Of a stretch of DNA of 39,728 bases, positions 23,149-30,875 are shown piece after piece. The stretch covers positions 1 to 39,728 of the forward strand of contig URXE01000012.1 of NCBI GenBank assembly GCA_900551815.1. The letters are read 5' to 3'. The stretch's first letter is position 1. The number at the start of each line of letters is the position of its first letter. The DNA is from an uncultured Collinsella sp. (GTDB taxonomy: Bacteria > Actinomycetota > Coriobacteriia > Coriobacteriales > Coriobacteriaceae). Under the pieces are notes generated by a model, which had not been told where the DNA came from, did not search any database, and saw only the letters and a list, made by a program, of their open reading frames with translations. The translations under genes were made by a program, and so were the position numbers.

Positions 23149-23874
23149 TTGGCTTTATCTCAACGACTCGCGCGCGCCCAGGAAATCCTGGGCCACGAGT
23201 TCAATAACAAGGTACTGCTGCGCGCGGCACTCACGCACCCTTCTGCCGTGGAAGGTCAGCCCGTCTCGGCGAGCTATGAGCGCCTTGAGTTTTTGGGCGA
23301 TTCCATTTTGGGCGCCGTGGTTGCCCGTTCGCTCTTTGAGTCCTATCCGGAGTTTGATGAGGGCAAACTTACGCGCCTGAAGGTGTCGCTCGTCTCGGGC
23401 GCCACGCTGTCCGAGGTGTCTCATGAGCTGGGCATCGACGACATCATCATCTTTGGTGCCTCTGAGACCGGCACGGGTGCGCGCGGCCTGCATTCGGCGC
23501 TCGAGAACGTCTACGAGTCGCTCGTGGGCGCGCTGTATCTGGATGCCGGCTGGGACGTTGCGGCGGACTTTATCCACCGTACGCTTAAGCCGCACCTGGC
23601 CTCCGAGCGTGCCGAGCATCCTGCGAACCCCAAGTCGTATTTGCAGGAGTGCGTGCAGGCCGACGGCCACGAGCCTCCGGCGTACAAGCTCGTTGGCTCT
23701 GAGGGCCCGGCGCACGCACCGACCTTTACCGCCGTGGTGCTCATCGACGGTATCCGCCAGGGCCGCGGCACCGGTTCCTCCAAGAAGGAAGCCGAGGGAG
23801 CTGCCGCGCTTGAGGCACTCGACCGCATGGGTTACACCACCAACGGCGTGATTCTGAACAAGAAGCCTGTTTAA
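23149..23874 (+). CDS. rnc: Ribonuclease III
   Basis: RNase III cleaves double-stranded RNA, processing rRNA precursors and regulating mRNAs. The 241-residue protein has the endonuclease signature ERLEFLGDS at 44-52, the second acidic site (ALENVYESLVGALYLDAGW), and a C-terminal double-stranded-RNA-binding domain (NPKSYLQE to GTGSSKKEAEGAAALEAL). The start is a TTG with a perfect AAGGAGG eight bases upstream, which overlaps the end of acpP. This may limit expression. The acpP-rnc-smc order is typical of Gram-positive bacteria. Confidence 0.95.
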   Translation: MALSQRLARAQEILGHEFNNKVLLRAALTHPSAVEGQPVSASYERLEFLGDSILGAVVARSLFESYPEFDEGKLTRLKVSLVSGATLSEVSHELGIDDIIIFGASETGTGARGLHSALENVYESLVGALYLDAGWDVAADFIHRTLKPHLASERAEHPANPKSYLQECVQADGHEPPAYKLVGSEGPAHAPTFTAVVLIDGIRQGRGTGSSKKEAEGAAALEALDRMGYTTNGVILNKKPV

Positions 23875-23884
23875 GCGAGGAACC

Positions 23885-26800
23885 GTGTATCTCAAGTCCC
23901 TCACGCTCAAAGGGTTCAAGTCGTTTGCCGACCGCGCCCATATGACGTTTGAGCCGGGCCTGACCGTCATCGTCGGTCCCAACGGCTCGGGAAAATCGAA
24001 CATCTCCGACTCGATTCTGTGGGTTCTGGGCGAGCAGAGCGCCAAGCAGCTGCGCGGCCAGGCCATGGAAGACGTCATCTTCTCGGGCTCGTCCGCGCGC
24101 AAGCCGGTAGGCGTGGCCGAGGTCACGCTGGTTCTCGATAACTCGGACCATATGCTTCCCGTCGACTTTGACGAGGTGGCTATCACCCGCCGCATGTATC
24201 GTTCGGGTGAGAGTGAGTACCTCATCAATTCGAGCCCGTGCCGCCTGATGGACATCCAGGATATCCTGCACGATTCGGGACTGGGCAAGGATACGCATTC
24301 CATCATCAGCCAGGGCAAGCTCGATGCCATTTTGCAGAGCCGCCCCGAGGAGCGCCGTGCTCTCATTGAGGAGGCCGCCGGCATCTCCAAACACAAGCGT
24401 CGCAAGGAGCGTGCGCTTAAAAAGATCAAGTCGATGGACGAGCACCTGACCCGTGCCCGCGATATCAATAAGGAAATCGCCCGTCAGCTGCGACCGCTGG
24501 AGCGTCAGGTCGATCGCGCGCGCAAGTACAAAGAGCTGTCCTCGCGCGCGAACGAGCTTACGCAGATGCTGGCAGTCGATGAGCTCCGTTCGCTGCAATT
24601 GCAGTGGAACGACCTGGAGAGCCGCTCTAAGGAGGGCGCCGCCGAGCTGGAGCTCGCGCAGTACCGCCTGGGTGAGAAAGAGCGCGAGCTCGAGAAGCTC
24701 CAGGTCATGCTCGAAGAAAAGGGCCTGTTTGTGGGCGACTTGGGCGAGCAGCGCCGCCATATGCAAGATGTGGTCGGTCGCATTAACTCCGATATGCGCC
24801 TGCTCGAGGAAAAGGGCCATAACATGGTGTCGCGCCTGTCCGACATGCGTGGCCAGCTCTCGAGCTCCGAGCATCAGCGCCGTCGCGTGGTCGAGGAGCT
24901 CGAGGACGCACGTGCTCAGCTCGAGGAAGTGACCGGCGCGCATATGCAGGCCCAGGAGGACGTTGACGCCGCTGGTCCTGCCGCCGCCGAGCTCCACGAG
25001 CGTCGCGTTGCGCTTGATGCGCAGATTTCACAGCTCACGCGCGAGCAGCGCGATGTGCAGCGCGTTGCCGATAATGCCGCACTCGAGCTCGCCAAGGTAA
25101 AGGATTCGCTTTCCAATGCCGAGGTCGAGGACAACATGTACGCCTCGCGCATGGAGCAGATCGACGAGCAGCTCGAGGAGGTCACGGCATCGCTTGAGAG
25201 CCGCCGCGACCGTGCTGAGGAGCTTGAGAGCGCCCTTGAGGCGGCTCGTCAGGCCCAGAGCGATGCGCGCGAGGCCACCGAGACGGCACGCGCTGTCCTC
25301 AAGGACCTGCGTGCCCGTGAGAGCGAGGCGCGCAACAAGCTGTCTGAGGTGCGCTCGGAGCTCGCGAGCCAAAAGAAGCTTGATGCTCGCATGGCCGACA
25401 GCTCGCCGCTCGTAAGCCGTCTAGTGGGCGCGCTGGGCGATGATGTTTCGGGCCGTCTGGGCGATGTGCTTGAGGCGCCGCGTGAGCTTGAAGGCCTGGT
25501 TGAGCAACTGCTCGCCGGCGATATCGATGCCCTGCTGTTCGATAACGCTGCCGCACTTGAGCGTGCCGGTCGTGCGGCTCTGGACCAAAAGAAGGCCTCG
25601 GGCGAGGCGCTGCTGGTGGCGCGCAGTGTGAGCGGCTCTGCGGCCGCCGAGGGTGCCGCCGGTACCCGTCTTGTTGATCGCCTGTCCGTGCGTGCGGGCT
25701 ACGGTCCGGTCGTCGAGGCATTGCTCGGCGGCTATTACGTGGTCGATGACTTGGCCGCCGCTCTGTCCGCGCCGGTCGTTGATGGCGTGACCTATGTGAC
25801 TCCCGATGGTGCACGCGTTGCCTGCGGCGGCCTGGTTCGCGTGGGGCTTGATGCCGGCGAGGCTTCGGGCGCTCTGGAGCGCAAGCGTCGTATCCGCGAG
25901 CTGGAAGGCCTGGAGCCCGATCTTGCTGCCGCGTTTGAGCATGTTTCGGATCAGGTCGTCGAGGCCAACGCTGCCGTTGAGGAGGCCCGTGCCGCCGAGG
26001 GCGATGCTGCCGGCGAGATTGCCCGCCTTGAGGGCGAGCGTCGCTCCCTGCTGTCCGAGATCGGCCGCCTGGAGCAGAGTGCCAACAATGCCGAGGTCGA
26101 GCGCGTGCGCATTTCCAAGCGCCGCGAGCAGGCCGCAGAGGCCGTTCGTGCCGCCCGTCCGCGCGTGGACGAGCTCACTCGTTCGCGTGACGAGTCCCGT
26201 GCGCAGGCGAGCGACTTAGGCTTGCAGATTGCCGAGGCCAACGACGAGCTCGATCGCGTGCGCCGTGACGATTCCGAGGCCGCCGGCAAGCTCGCCGACG
26301 CTAAGGTGCGCCTGGCTCAGACGAGCGAGCGCCTGCGTTCGCTGAAGGGCCGCGTGCCCGATCTTGAGCATCGCCTGGAGGGTATCGACCGTCGTATCCG
26401 CGGGACGCGTCAGGCCTCGCGCTCGCTCGAGCTGCTGCGCCTTCGCGTCGATCCCATGCACGAGCGCTATTCTGCCCTGTTGGAGCGCGCCTCGGACTGG
26501 GCTGCGCGCCTGCGCGATCAGGCAACGCTTGAGGAGGCAGACTCGGCTTCGCTTAAGAAGACCATTGAGGACGCCAAGACCGAGGTCGCCCGCGCCAAAG
26601 AGAGGGCCGATGTTGCCGCCACGACGCAAAATGAGTTCAAGGTGGCGCGCGGCAAGCTCGAGGTGCAGGTAGAGGCTGCCATTAAGGCCATCACCGCCGA
26701 CGGCACCACGGTGCTCGAGGAGGCGCTCATGCTGCCGGCGCCCACCGATCGCGACGCCGCCGAGCGCGAGCTTAACCAACTCGTGCGCCAGATCAACAAC

Positions 26801-27421
26801 TTGGGTCCTGTGAACCAAGTCGCCATGGAGGAGTACGAGCAGCTCAAGCGCCGCGCCGATTACATCGAGGAGCAGCTGGCCGATCTGGAGAGCGCGCGCA
26901 AGGCGCTCACCAAGATCACCGTGGCGATCGATCGCAAGATGCGCAAGGCCTTCCTGGTGACCTTTGAGAAGGTCGATGCGAACTTCCGCGAGATCTTCGC
27001 CATGCTCTTCCCGGGCGGTCAGGCGCATCTGGAGATGACCGACCCCGAGCATCCGGCCGAGACGGGCATTGAGGTCGTGGCGCAGCCGCGTGGCAAGCGC
27101 ATCACCAAGATGATGCTCATGTCGGGTGGCGAAAAGAGCCTGACGGCGCTCGCCCTGCTCTTTGCCGTATACCGTACGCGCACGGTGCCGTTCTATGTGC
27201 TGGACGAGGTCGAGGCGGCACTCGACGACGCCAACCTGTCCAAGCTCATCGGCGCCCTCGATGTGCTGCGTTCCGATACGCAGCTCTTGGTAATCTCGCA
27301 TCAGCGCCGTACTATGGAGGATGCTGACGTTCTCTACGGCGTCTCGATGCAAGCCGACGGCGTCAGTCGCGTCGTCTCGCAAAAACTCGATCGCGAAACC
27401 GGAAAGGTCGTGAATGCATAA
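23885..27421 (+). CDS. smc: Chromosome segregation protein SMC
   Basis: SMC forms the ATPase arm of the condensin complex that compacts and segregates the chromosome. The 1178-residue protein has an N-terminal head with Walker A GPNGSGKSN (31-39) and then a long coiled coil. The globular hinge lies at about 505-655 (with LVGALGDDVSGRLGDVL and GGYYVVDDLAAAL). A returning coiled coil leads to the C-terminal head with the signature LMSGGEKSL (about 1078-1086) and Walker B YVLDEVEAALDD (around 1104-1115). The start is GTG at 23885. The stop overlaps ftsY by one base. The kleisin genes scpA and scpB are not in the window, and no mutM/fpg gene lies between rnc and smc. Confidence 0.97.
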   Translation: MYLKSLTLKGFKSFADRAHMTFEPGLTVIVGPNGSGKSNISDSILWVLGEQSAKQLRGQAMEDVIFSGSSARKPVGVAEVTLVLDNSDHMLPVDFDEVAITRRMYRSGESEYLINSSPCRLMDIQDILHDSGLGKDTHSIISQGKLDAILQSRPEERRALIEEAAGISKHKRRKERALKKIKSMDEHLTRARDINKEIARQLRPLERQVDRARKYKELSSRANELTQMLAVDELRSLQLQWNDLESRSKEGAAELELAQYRLGEKERELEKLQVMLEEKGLFVGDLGEQRRHMQDVVGRINSDMRLLEEKGHNMVSRLSDMRGQLSSSEHQRRRVVEELEDARAQLEEVTGAHMQAQEDVDAAGPAAAELHERRVALDAQISQLTREQRDVQRVADNAALELAKVKDSLSNAEVEDNMYASRMEQIDEQLEEVTASLESRRDRAEELESALEAARQAQSDAREATETARAVLKDLRARESEARNKLSEVRSELASQKKLDARMADSSPLVSRLVGALGDDVSGRLGDVLEAPRELEGLVEQLLAGDIDALLFDNAAALERAGRAALDQKKASGEALLVARSVSGSAAAEGAAGTRLVDRLSVRAGYGPVVEALLGGYYVVDDLAAALSAPVVDGVTYVTPDGARVACGGLVRVGLDAGEASGALERKRRIRELEGLEPDLAAAFEHVSDQVVEANAAVEEARAAEGDAAGEIARLEGERRSLLSEIGRLEQSANNAEVERVRISKRREQAAEAVRAARPRVDELTRSRDESRAQASDLGLQIAEANDELDRVRRDDSEAAGKLADAKVRLAQTSERLRSLKGRVPDLEHRLEGIDRRIRGTRQASRSLELLRLRVDPMHERYSALLERASDWAARLRDQATLEEADSASLKKTIEDAKTEVARAKERADVAATTQNEFKVARGKLEVQVEAAIKAITADGTTVLEEALMLPAPTDRDAAERELNQLVRQINNLGPVNQVAMEEYEQLKRRADYIEEQLADLESARKALTKITVAIDRKMRKAFLVTFEKVDANFREIFAMLFPGGQAHLEMTDPEHPAETGIEVVAQPRGKRITKMMLMSGGEKSLTALALLFAVYRTRTVPFYVLDEVEAALDDANLSKLIGALDVLRSDTQLLVISHQRRTMEDADVLYGVSMQADGVSRVVSQKLDRETGKVVNA

Positions 27422-28338
27422 TGGGATTCTTTGACGCTCTCTCGCGCGGACTTGAGCGCAGCCGCGAGGCCCTTAACGAGGTCTTCTACTTTGGCGGTGA
27501 GGTCGACGAGGATTTTTGGGAGGACCTTGAGGACACCCTCGTCATGGGTGACATGGGTGCCGAGGTCGCCATTCAAGTCTCCGATGACCTGCGTGACGCC
27601 GCTGCCAAGAAGAACCTCAAGACCGCCCCGCAGCTTCGCCGCGCCCTGGCGGAGCAGCTCGAGGGCCATTTTGTGCCTGTTGAGCGCGACCCGTTTTCCG
27701 ATACGCCGAGCTGCGTGCTGTTTGTCGGCATCAACGGCGCCGGCAAGACCACCACGGTCGGCAAGATTGCGAGCGCCATGGCCGCCCGCGGCAAGAACGT
27801 GGTGATCGGTTCGGCCGACACCTTCCGCGCCGCCGCCATCGAGCAGCTCGATGTGTGGGGCCAGCGTGCCGGCGTACCGGTTATCAAGCGTGACCGCGGC
27901 TCCGATCCGGCGAGCGTGTGCTATGACGTGCTCGACGAGGCCGATAAGCGCGGCAGCGACCTGGTGCTCATCGATACCGCCGGTCGTCTGCACACGAGCC
28001 CCGAGCTCATGCGCGAGCTCGCCAAGGTGGTCAATGTGACCCGTAAGCGCGCCGCCAATATGGCCGCCGGTCCCATGCCGGTCTCGGTCGTGCTTGTGAT
28101 TGATGCCGCCACTGGTCAGAACGGTCTGAACCAGGCGCTCGAGTTTAACGAGGCGCTTGGCCTGGACGGTATTATCATGACTAAGCTCGACGGCACGGCT
28201 AAGGGCGGTATCGCCATGGCCGTGGCCGAGAAGCTCAAGCTCCCGATCCTGCGTATCGGCGTGGGCGAGCAGGTCGATGACCTGCAGGAGTTTAACGCCA
28301 AAGATTTCTGCCGCGCCCTGGTGGGCGAGTCCAACTAA
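27421..28338 (+). CDS. ftsY: Signal recognition particle receptor FtsY
   Basis: FtsY is the membrane-associated GTPase that receives ribosome-nascent chain complexes from SRP. The 305-residue protein has a short N domain and a G domain with GINGAGKT at 103-110, DTAGRLH, TKLDGTAKGG and IGVGEQVDDLQEF. The acidic A domain of E. coli FtsY is missing, so membrane attachment must rely on the short N-terminal helix (MGFFDALSRGLERSREAL). The ATG shares a base with the smc stop (TAATG). ffh, its partner, follows after 10 nt, so both GTPases of the pathway are cotranscribed. Confidence 0.96.
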   Translation: MGFFDALSRGLERSREALNEVFYFGGEVDEDFWEDLEDTLVMGDMGAEVAIQVSDDLRDAAAKKNLKTAPQLRRALAEQLEGHFVPVERDPFSDTPSCVLFVGINGAGKTTTVGKIASAMAARGKNVVIGSADTFRAAAIEQLDVWGQRAGVPVIKRDRGSDPASVCYDVLDEADKRGSDLVLIDTAGRLHTSPELMRELAKVVNVTRKRAANMAAGPMPVSVVLVIDAATGQNGLNQALEFNEALGLDGIIMTKLDGTAKGGIAMAVAEKLKLPILRIGVGEQVDDLQEFNAKDFCRALVGESN

Positions 28339-28348
28339 GGAGTAACCA

Positions 28349-29824
28349 GTGTTTGATTCCCTGAGCGATCGCCTCAACGACACATTTGACCGCCTGCGCG
28401 GCAAGGGTAAGCTGACCGAGGCCGATATTACTTCGGCCATGCGCGATATTCGCATGGCGCTGCTCGAGGCCGACGTTAACTTTAAGGTCGTCAAGGAGTT
28501 CGTTGCCAAGACCAAGGAGCGCTGCATGACCGCCGAGGTCATGGAGTCGCTGTCGCCGGCGCAAAACGTCGTCAAGATCGTGCTCGACGAGCTCACCGAG
28601 ATGCTCGGCTCAACCGAGAGCAAGCTCGTCTTTAGCAACCGTATTCCCAATGTCATCATGCTCGTGGGCCTGCAGGGCTCCGGTAAGACCACGGCGGCCG
28701 TAAAGCTGGCCTACCTGCTCAAGAAGCAGGGCCGCTCGCCGCTGCTCGCCGCGTGCGACGTCTACCGTCCCGCCGCTGCCGACCAGCTCGCCACGCTCGG
28801 TGGTGAGATCGGCGTGCCGGTTTTCCGCGGTGACGGCGCGCACCCGGTCGACATCGCCAAGGGCGCCATCCAGGAGGCCGTCGACCACCTACGCGACGTG
28901 GTCATCGTCGATACCGCCGGTCGTCTGCAGATCGACGAGCAGATGATGCAGGAGGCCGTCGACATCAAGAAGGCCGTCAAGCCCGACCAGGTGCTGATGG
29001 TCGTCGATGCCATGACCGGCCAGGATATCGTCAACGTGGTCTCGATGTTTGCCGAGCGCACCGACTTTGATGGCGTGATTATCTCCAAGCTCGACGGCGA
29101 CGCCCGTGGCGGTGGCGCGCTTTCGGTGCGTCAGGTGACCGGCAAGCCCATCAAGTTCGTGAGCATGGGCGAGAAGCCCGATTCGCTTGAGCCGTTCTAT
29201 CCCGATCGCATGGCCAAGCGCATTCTGGGTATGGGCGATGTTGTCGGCATCATCGAGAAGGCCCAGGAGGCGGCTGATGCAGAGCAGCTTGAGGCTGCCG
29301 AGCGTATGCTGCGTGAGGGCTTCACCATGAACGATATGCTCGACCAGATGAAAGCCGTCAAAAAGATGGGCGGCATGAAGGGTATCCTGGGCATGCTCCC
29401 CGGTGGTCAGCGTGCACTCAACCAGATGGGCGGCAACCTGGACGAGGGTATCTTCGATAAGAACGAGGCCATCATCATGTCGATGACCAAGGAGGAGCGC
29501 CTGCGTCCCTCCATCATCAACGGCCAGCGCCGCGCGCGTATCGCCAAGGGCGCCGGCGTAACCCCCACCGAGGTCAACAGCCTTATGAAGCAGTGGGGCG
29601 AGATGAACAAGATGATGGGCCGCATGCGCACGATGGCCAATCAGGCACAGGCCGGCGGCAAGAAGGGCAAAAAGGGTAAGAAGGGCAAGAAGATGCGCAT
29701 GCCCAATATCCCTGGCCTGGACGCTATGGGTCTGGGCGGCATGGGCGGCCTGGGTACGGGCGGTCCCAAGTCCGATATGGAGCTGCTGCGCCAGATGGAA
29801 GCGCAGATGCGTAATAAGAAATAG
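28349..29824 (+). CDS. ffh: Signal recognition particle protein Ffh
   Basis: Ffh binds signal peptides and 4.5S/6S RNA and delivers nascent chains to FtsY. The 491-residue protein has the N domain and a G domain (GLQGSGKT from residue 107, DTAGRLQ, SKLDGDARGGGAL). The Met-rich M domain contains the RNA-binding stretch (RPSIINGQRRARIAKGAG). A Lys/Gly repeat (KKGKKGKKGKK) and a Met/Gly-rich C-terminal tail follow. The start is GTG with TAAGGAG before it. A strong terminator follows, closing the operon that begins upstream of the sepIVA-like gene. Confidence 0.97.
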   Translation: MFDSLSDRLNDTFDRLRGKGKLTEADITSAMRDIRMALLEADVNFKVVKEFVAKTKERCMTAEVMESLSPAQNVVKIVLDELTEMLGSTESKLVFSNRIPNVIMLVGLQGSGKTTAAVKLAYLLKKQGRSPLLAACDVYRPAAADQLATLGGEIGVPVFRGDGAHPVDIAKGAIQEAVDHLRDVVIVDTAGRLQIDEQMMQEAVDIKKAVKPDQVLMVVDAMTGQDIVNVVSMFAERTDFDGVIISKLDGDARGGGALSVRQVTGKPIKFVSMGEKPDSLEPFYPDRMAKRILGMGDVVGIIEKAQEAADAEQLEAAERMLREGFTMNDMLDQMKAVKKMGGMKGILGMLPGGQRALNQMGGNLDEGIFDKNEAIIMSMTKEERLRPSIINGQRRARIAKGAGVTPTEVNSLMKQWGEMNKMMGRMRTMANQAQAGGKKGKKGKKGKKMRMPNIPGLDAMGLGGMGGLGTGGPKSDMELLRQMEAQMRNKK

Positions 29825-29849
29825 AGCTGTAATTCCAGCTTGATATGGC

Positions 29850-29881
29850 AAAGGCCACTCGGAAGCTACCGGGTGGCCTTT
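29850..29881. terminator. Terminator after ffh (possibly bidirectional)
   Basis: AAAGGCCACTCGG and CCGGGTGGCCTTT form a 13-bp stem (one G-U pair) with a 6-nt loop, followed by a T-rich run (TTTGTTGTT). It lies between ffh and the 3' end of the convergent DUF134-NifX gene and may serve both. The rest of the gap to 29944 has no recognisable signal. Confidence 0.85.
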
Positions 29882-29944
29882 GTTGTTGGCTTTGATTGTT
29901 GGGTTGCGCTTAGCGTCGCGCCTCGAGCTCGCAGTGCCGTGCCA

Positions 29945-30709
29945 TTAGTGGCAGCCGCAGCCCTCGTGACCCTCGTGCTCGTGATGGCCGTGGCAGCTGC
30001 GGGACTCGCCATGTTCGTGGGCGTGATCGTGGTCATGGCCGTGGCAGCCGCACGTGGCCTCGCCGTTCTGTGCGAGCGTGCCGGCGATAAGGGCCTCGAC
30101 GCAAGCGTCGCAGCTGCCCTGGGCGCCCGCATAGACTGTGATGCCGGCCTGGGCGAGCGCGTTGATAGCGCCACCGCCAATGCCGCCGCAGATGAGCGTG
30201 TCCACACCGCCGTTGGCGAGCAGGCCCGCCAGGGCACCGTGGCCGGTGCCGCCGGTGCCCACGACCTGCTCGTTGAGCACCTTGCCGTCCTGAATGTCGT
30301 AGATCTTGAACTGCTCGCTGCGGCCAAAGTGCATAAAGATGTTGCCGTTGTCGTACGTGGTTGCCGCCCTCATGGTGCCGACCTCCTTTGCTGGCCATAC
30401 GGCCGTCGTTGTGGTGATGGGGGAGTACGCGATATTGCCGCCTTCGATGACGATCGCCCGTCCATTGACCAGCGCGTTTGCCACCTTGCGATGTGCTCGA
30501 CTGCAAATTGCCGCCACCGTGGCGCGGGCTATGCCCATCTGCTGTGCGACTGCCTCTTGATTGAGGCCCTCCAGGTCGCACAGGCGCAGGACTTCGAGCT
30601 CGTCGACCGTCATGTCGATGGCGTCTCCGCTGGCTAGGCCGTCAGGGGTAAAGCCGCGGTATTCGGGGATGATCCCGACGCGGCGCAGTTTTTCGCGTCT
30701 TCCTGCCAT
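29945..30709 (-). CDS. DUF134 regulator fused to a NifX-like FeMo-cofactor-type domain
   Basis: The 254-residue product joins two families. Residues 1-95 match DUF134/UPF0251 (RRVGIIPEYRGFTPDG, MTVDELEVLRLCDLEGLNQEAVAQQMGIARATV, VNGRAIVIEGGN), a helix-turn-helix type presumed to bind DNA. Residues 113-219 match the dinitrogenase iron-molybdenum cofactor family (NifX/NifB C-terminal type: FMHFGRSEQFKIYDI, VDTLICGGIGGGAINAL, GITVYAGAQGSCDACVEAL). The last 35 residues hold 12 His and 5 Cys. Start ATG 30709 follows AAGGAG; the GTG at 30715 overlaps that site. No nitrogenase genes are near, so a metal or Fe-S related regulatory role is inferred. In other bacteria these domains are often separate neighbouring genes. 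Confidence 0.85.
   Translation of the reverse strand: MAGRREKLRRVGIIPEYRGFTPDGLASGDAIDMTVDELEVLRLCDLEGLNQEAVAQQMGIARATVAAICSRAHRKVANALVNGRAIVIEGGNIAYSPITTTTAVWPAKEVGTMRAATTYDNGNIFMHFGRSEQFKIYDIQDGKVLNEQVVGTGGTGHGALAGLLANGGVDTLICGGIGGGAINALAQAGITVYAGAQGSCDACVEALIAGTLAQNGEATCGCHGHDHDHAHEHGESRSCHGHHEHEGHEGCGCH
30371..30389 (-). promoter_or_regulatory. Internal Shine-Dalgarno and start codon at the domain junction
   Basis: On the minus strand AAAGGAGGT (30389-30381) is followed after 7 nt by ATG (30373-30371), codon 113 of the fusion gene, exactly where the NifX-like domain begins. Internal initiation here would yield a separate 142-residue protein. The site could instead be a relic of two genes that fused. 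Confidence 0.6.
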
Positions 30710-30723
30710 GCGCACTCCTTATC

Positions 30724-30735
30724 TGACATATGTCA
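30724..30735. promoter_or_regulatory. Candidate operator 1 (TGACATATGTCA)
   Basis: A perfect 12-bp palindrome lies just downstream of the predicted -10 of the DUF134-NifX gene, over its likely transcription start. A near copy occurs 53 bp away. This position suits repression, possibly by the DUF134 domain itself (inference). Confidence 0.55.
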
Positions 30736-30740
30736 ACAAT

Positions 30741-30768
30741 AGGATAGCGAACGTGTAGATTTGCGCAA
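30741..30768 (-). promoter_or_regulatory. Candidate promoter of the DUF134-NifX gene
   Basis: On the minus strand TTGCGC (30768-30763) and TATCCT (30746-30741) are spaced by 16 bp. Predicted transcription would start near 30734, inside operator 1, and 25 nt upstream of the ATG. It lies between the two palindromes. Confidence 0.5.
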
Positions 30769-30772
30769 GGAA

Positions 30773-30792
30773 TTTCTGGCATATGTCAGAAA
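30773..30792. promoter_or_regulatory. Candidate operator 2 (near-perfect 20-bp palindrome)
   Basis: TTTCTGGCATATGTCAGAAA is a 20-bp palindrome with one mismatched pair. Its core shares 11 of 12 bases with operator 1, with the two centres 53 bp apart (about five helical turns). It lies upstream of the minus-strand -35 and about 45 bp before the thyA -10 candidate. Confidence 0.5.
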
Positions 30793-30835
30793 ACGAGGGC
30801 TTATGTTTGGGCTGTGGGGCCGCGTGCACCTGGGC

Positions 30836-30841
30836 TACAAT
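30836..30841 (+). promoter_or_regulatory. Candidate -10 of the thyA-folA operon
   Basis: TACAAT lies 35 nt upstream of the thyA start. TGTGGG at 30813-30818 is a poor -35 at 17-bp spacing. No other -10 candidate between operator 2 and thyA looks better. Confidence 0.35.
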
Positions 30842-30875
30842 GAATCTCGCTTGTAGGCGACTGACAGGAGGGTCA

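Noticed and set aside
29690..29800. Possible short repeats at the 3' end of ffh (Lys/Gly and Met/Gly codon runs)
   Set aside because: They are repeats within the coding sequence that encode the basic and Met-rich tail common in Ffh proteins, not a CRISPR or a mobile element.
29840..30637. A 265-codon plus-strand frame opposite the DUF134-NifX gene
   Set aside because: It is antisense to the fusion gene, begins inside the ffh terminator region, has Ala/Val-rich composition, and no Shine-Dalgarno or known domain.
30783..30875. An N-terminal extension of thyA from 30783
   Set aside because: It begins inside operator 2, upstream of the likely -10, and adds Cys-rich residues foreign to ThyA; AGGAGGGT supports the start at 30876.
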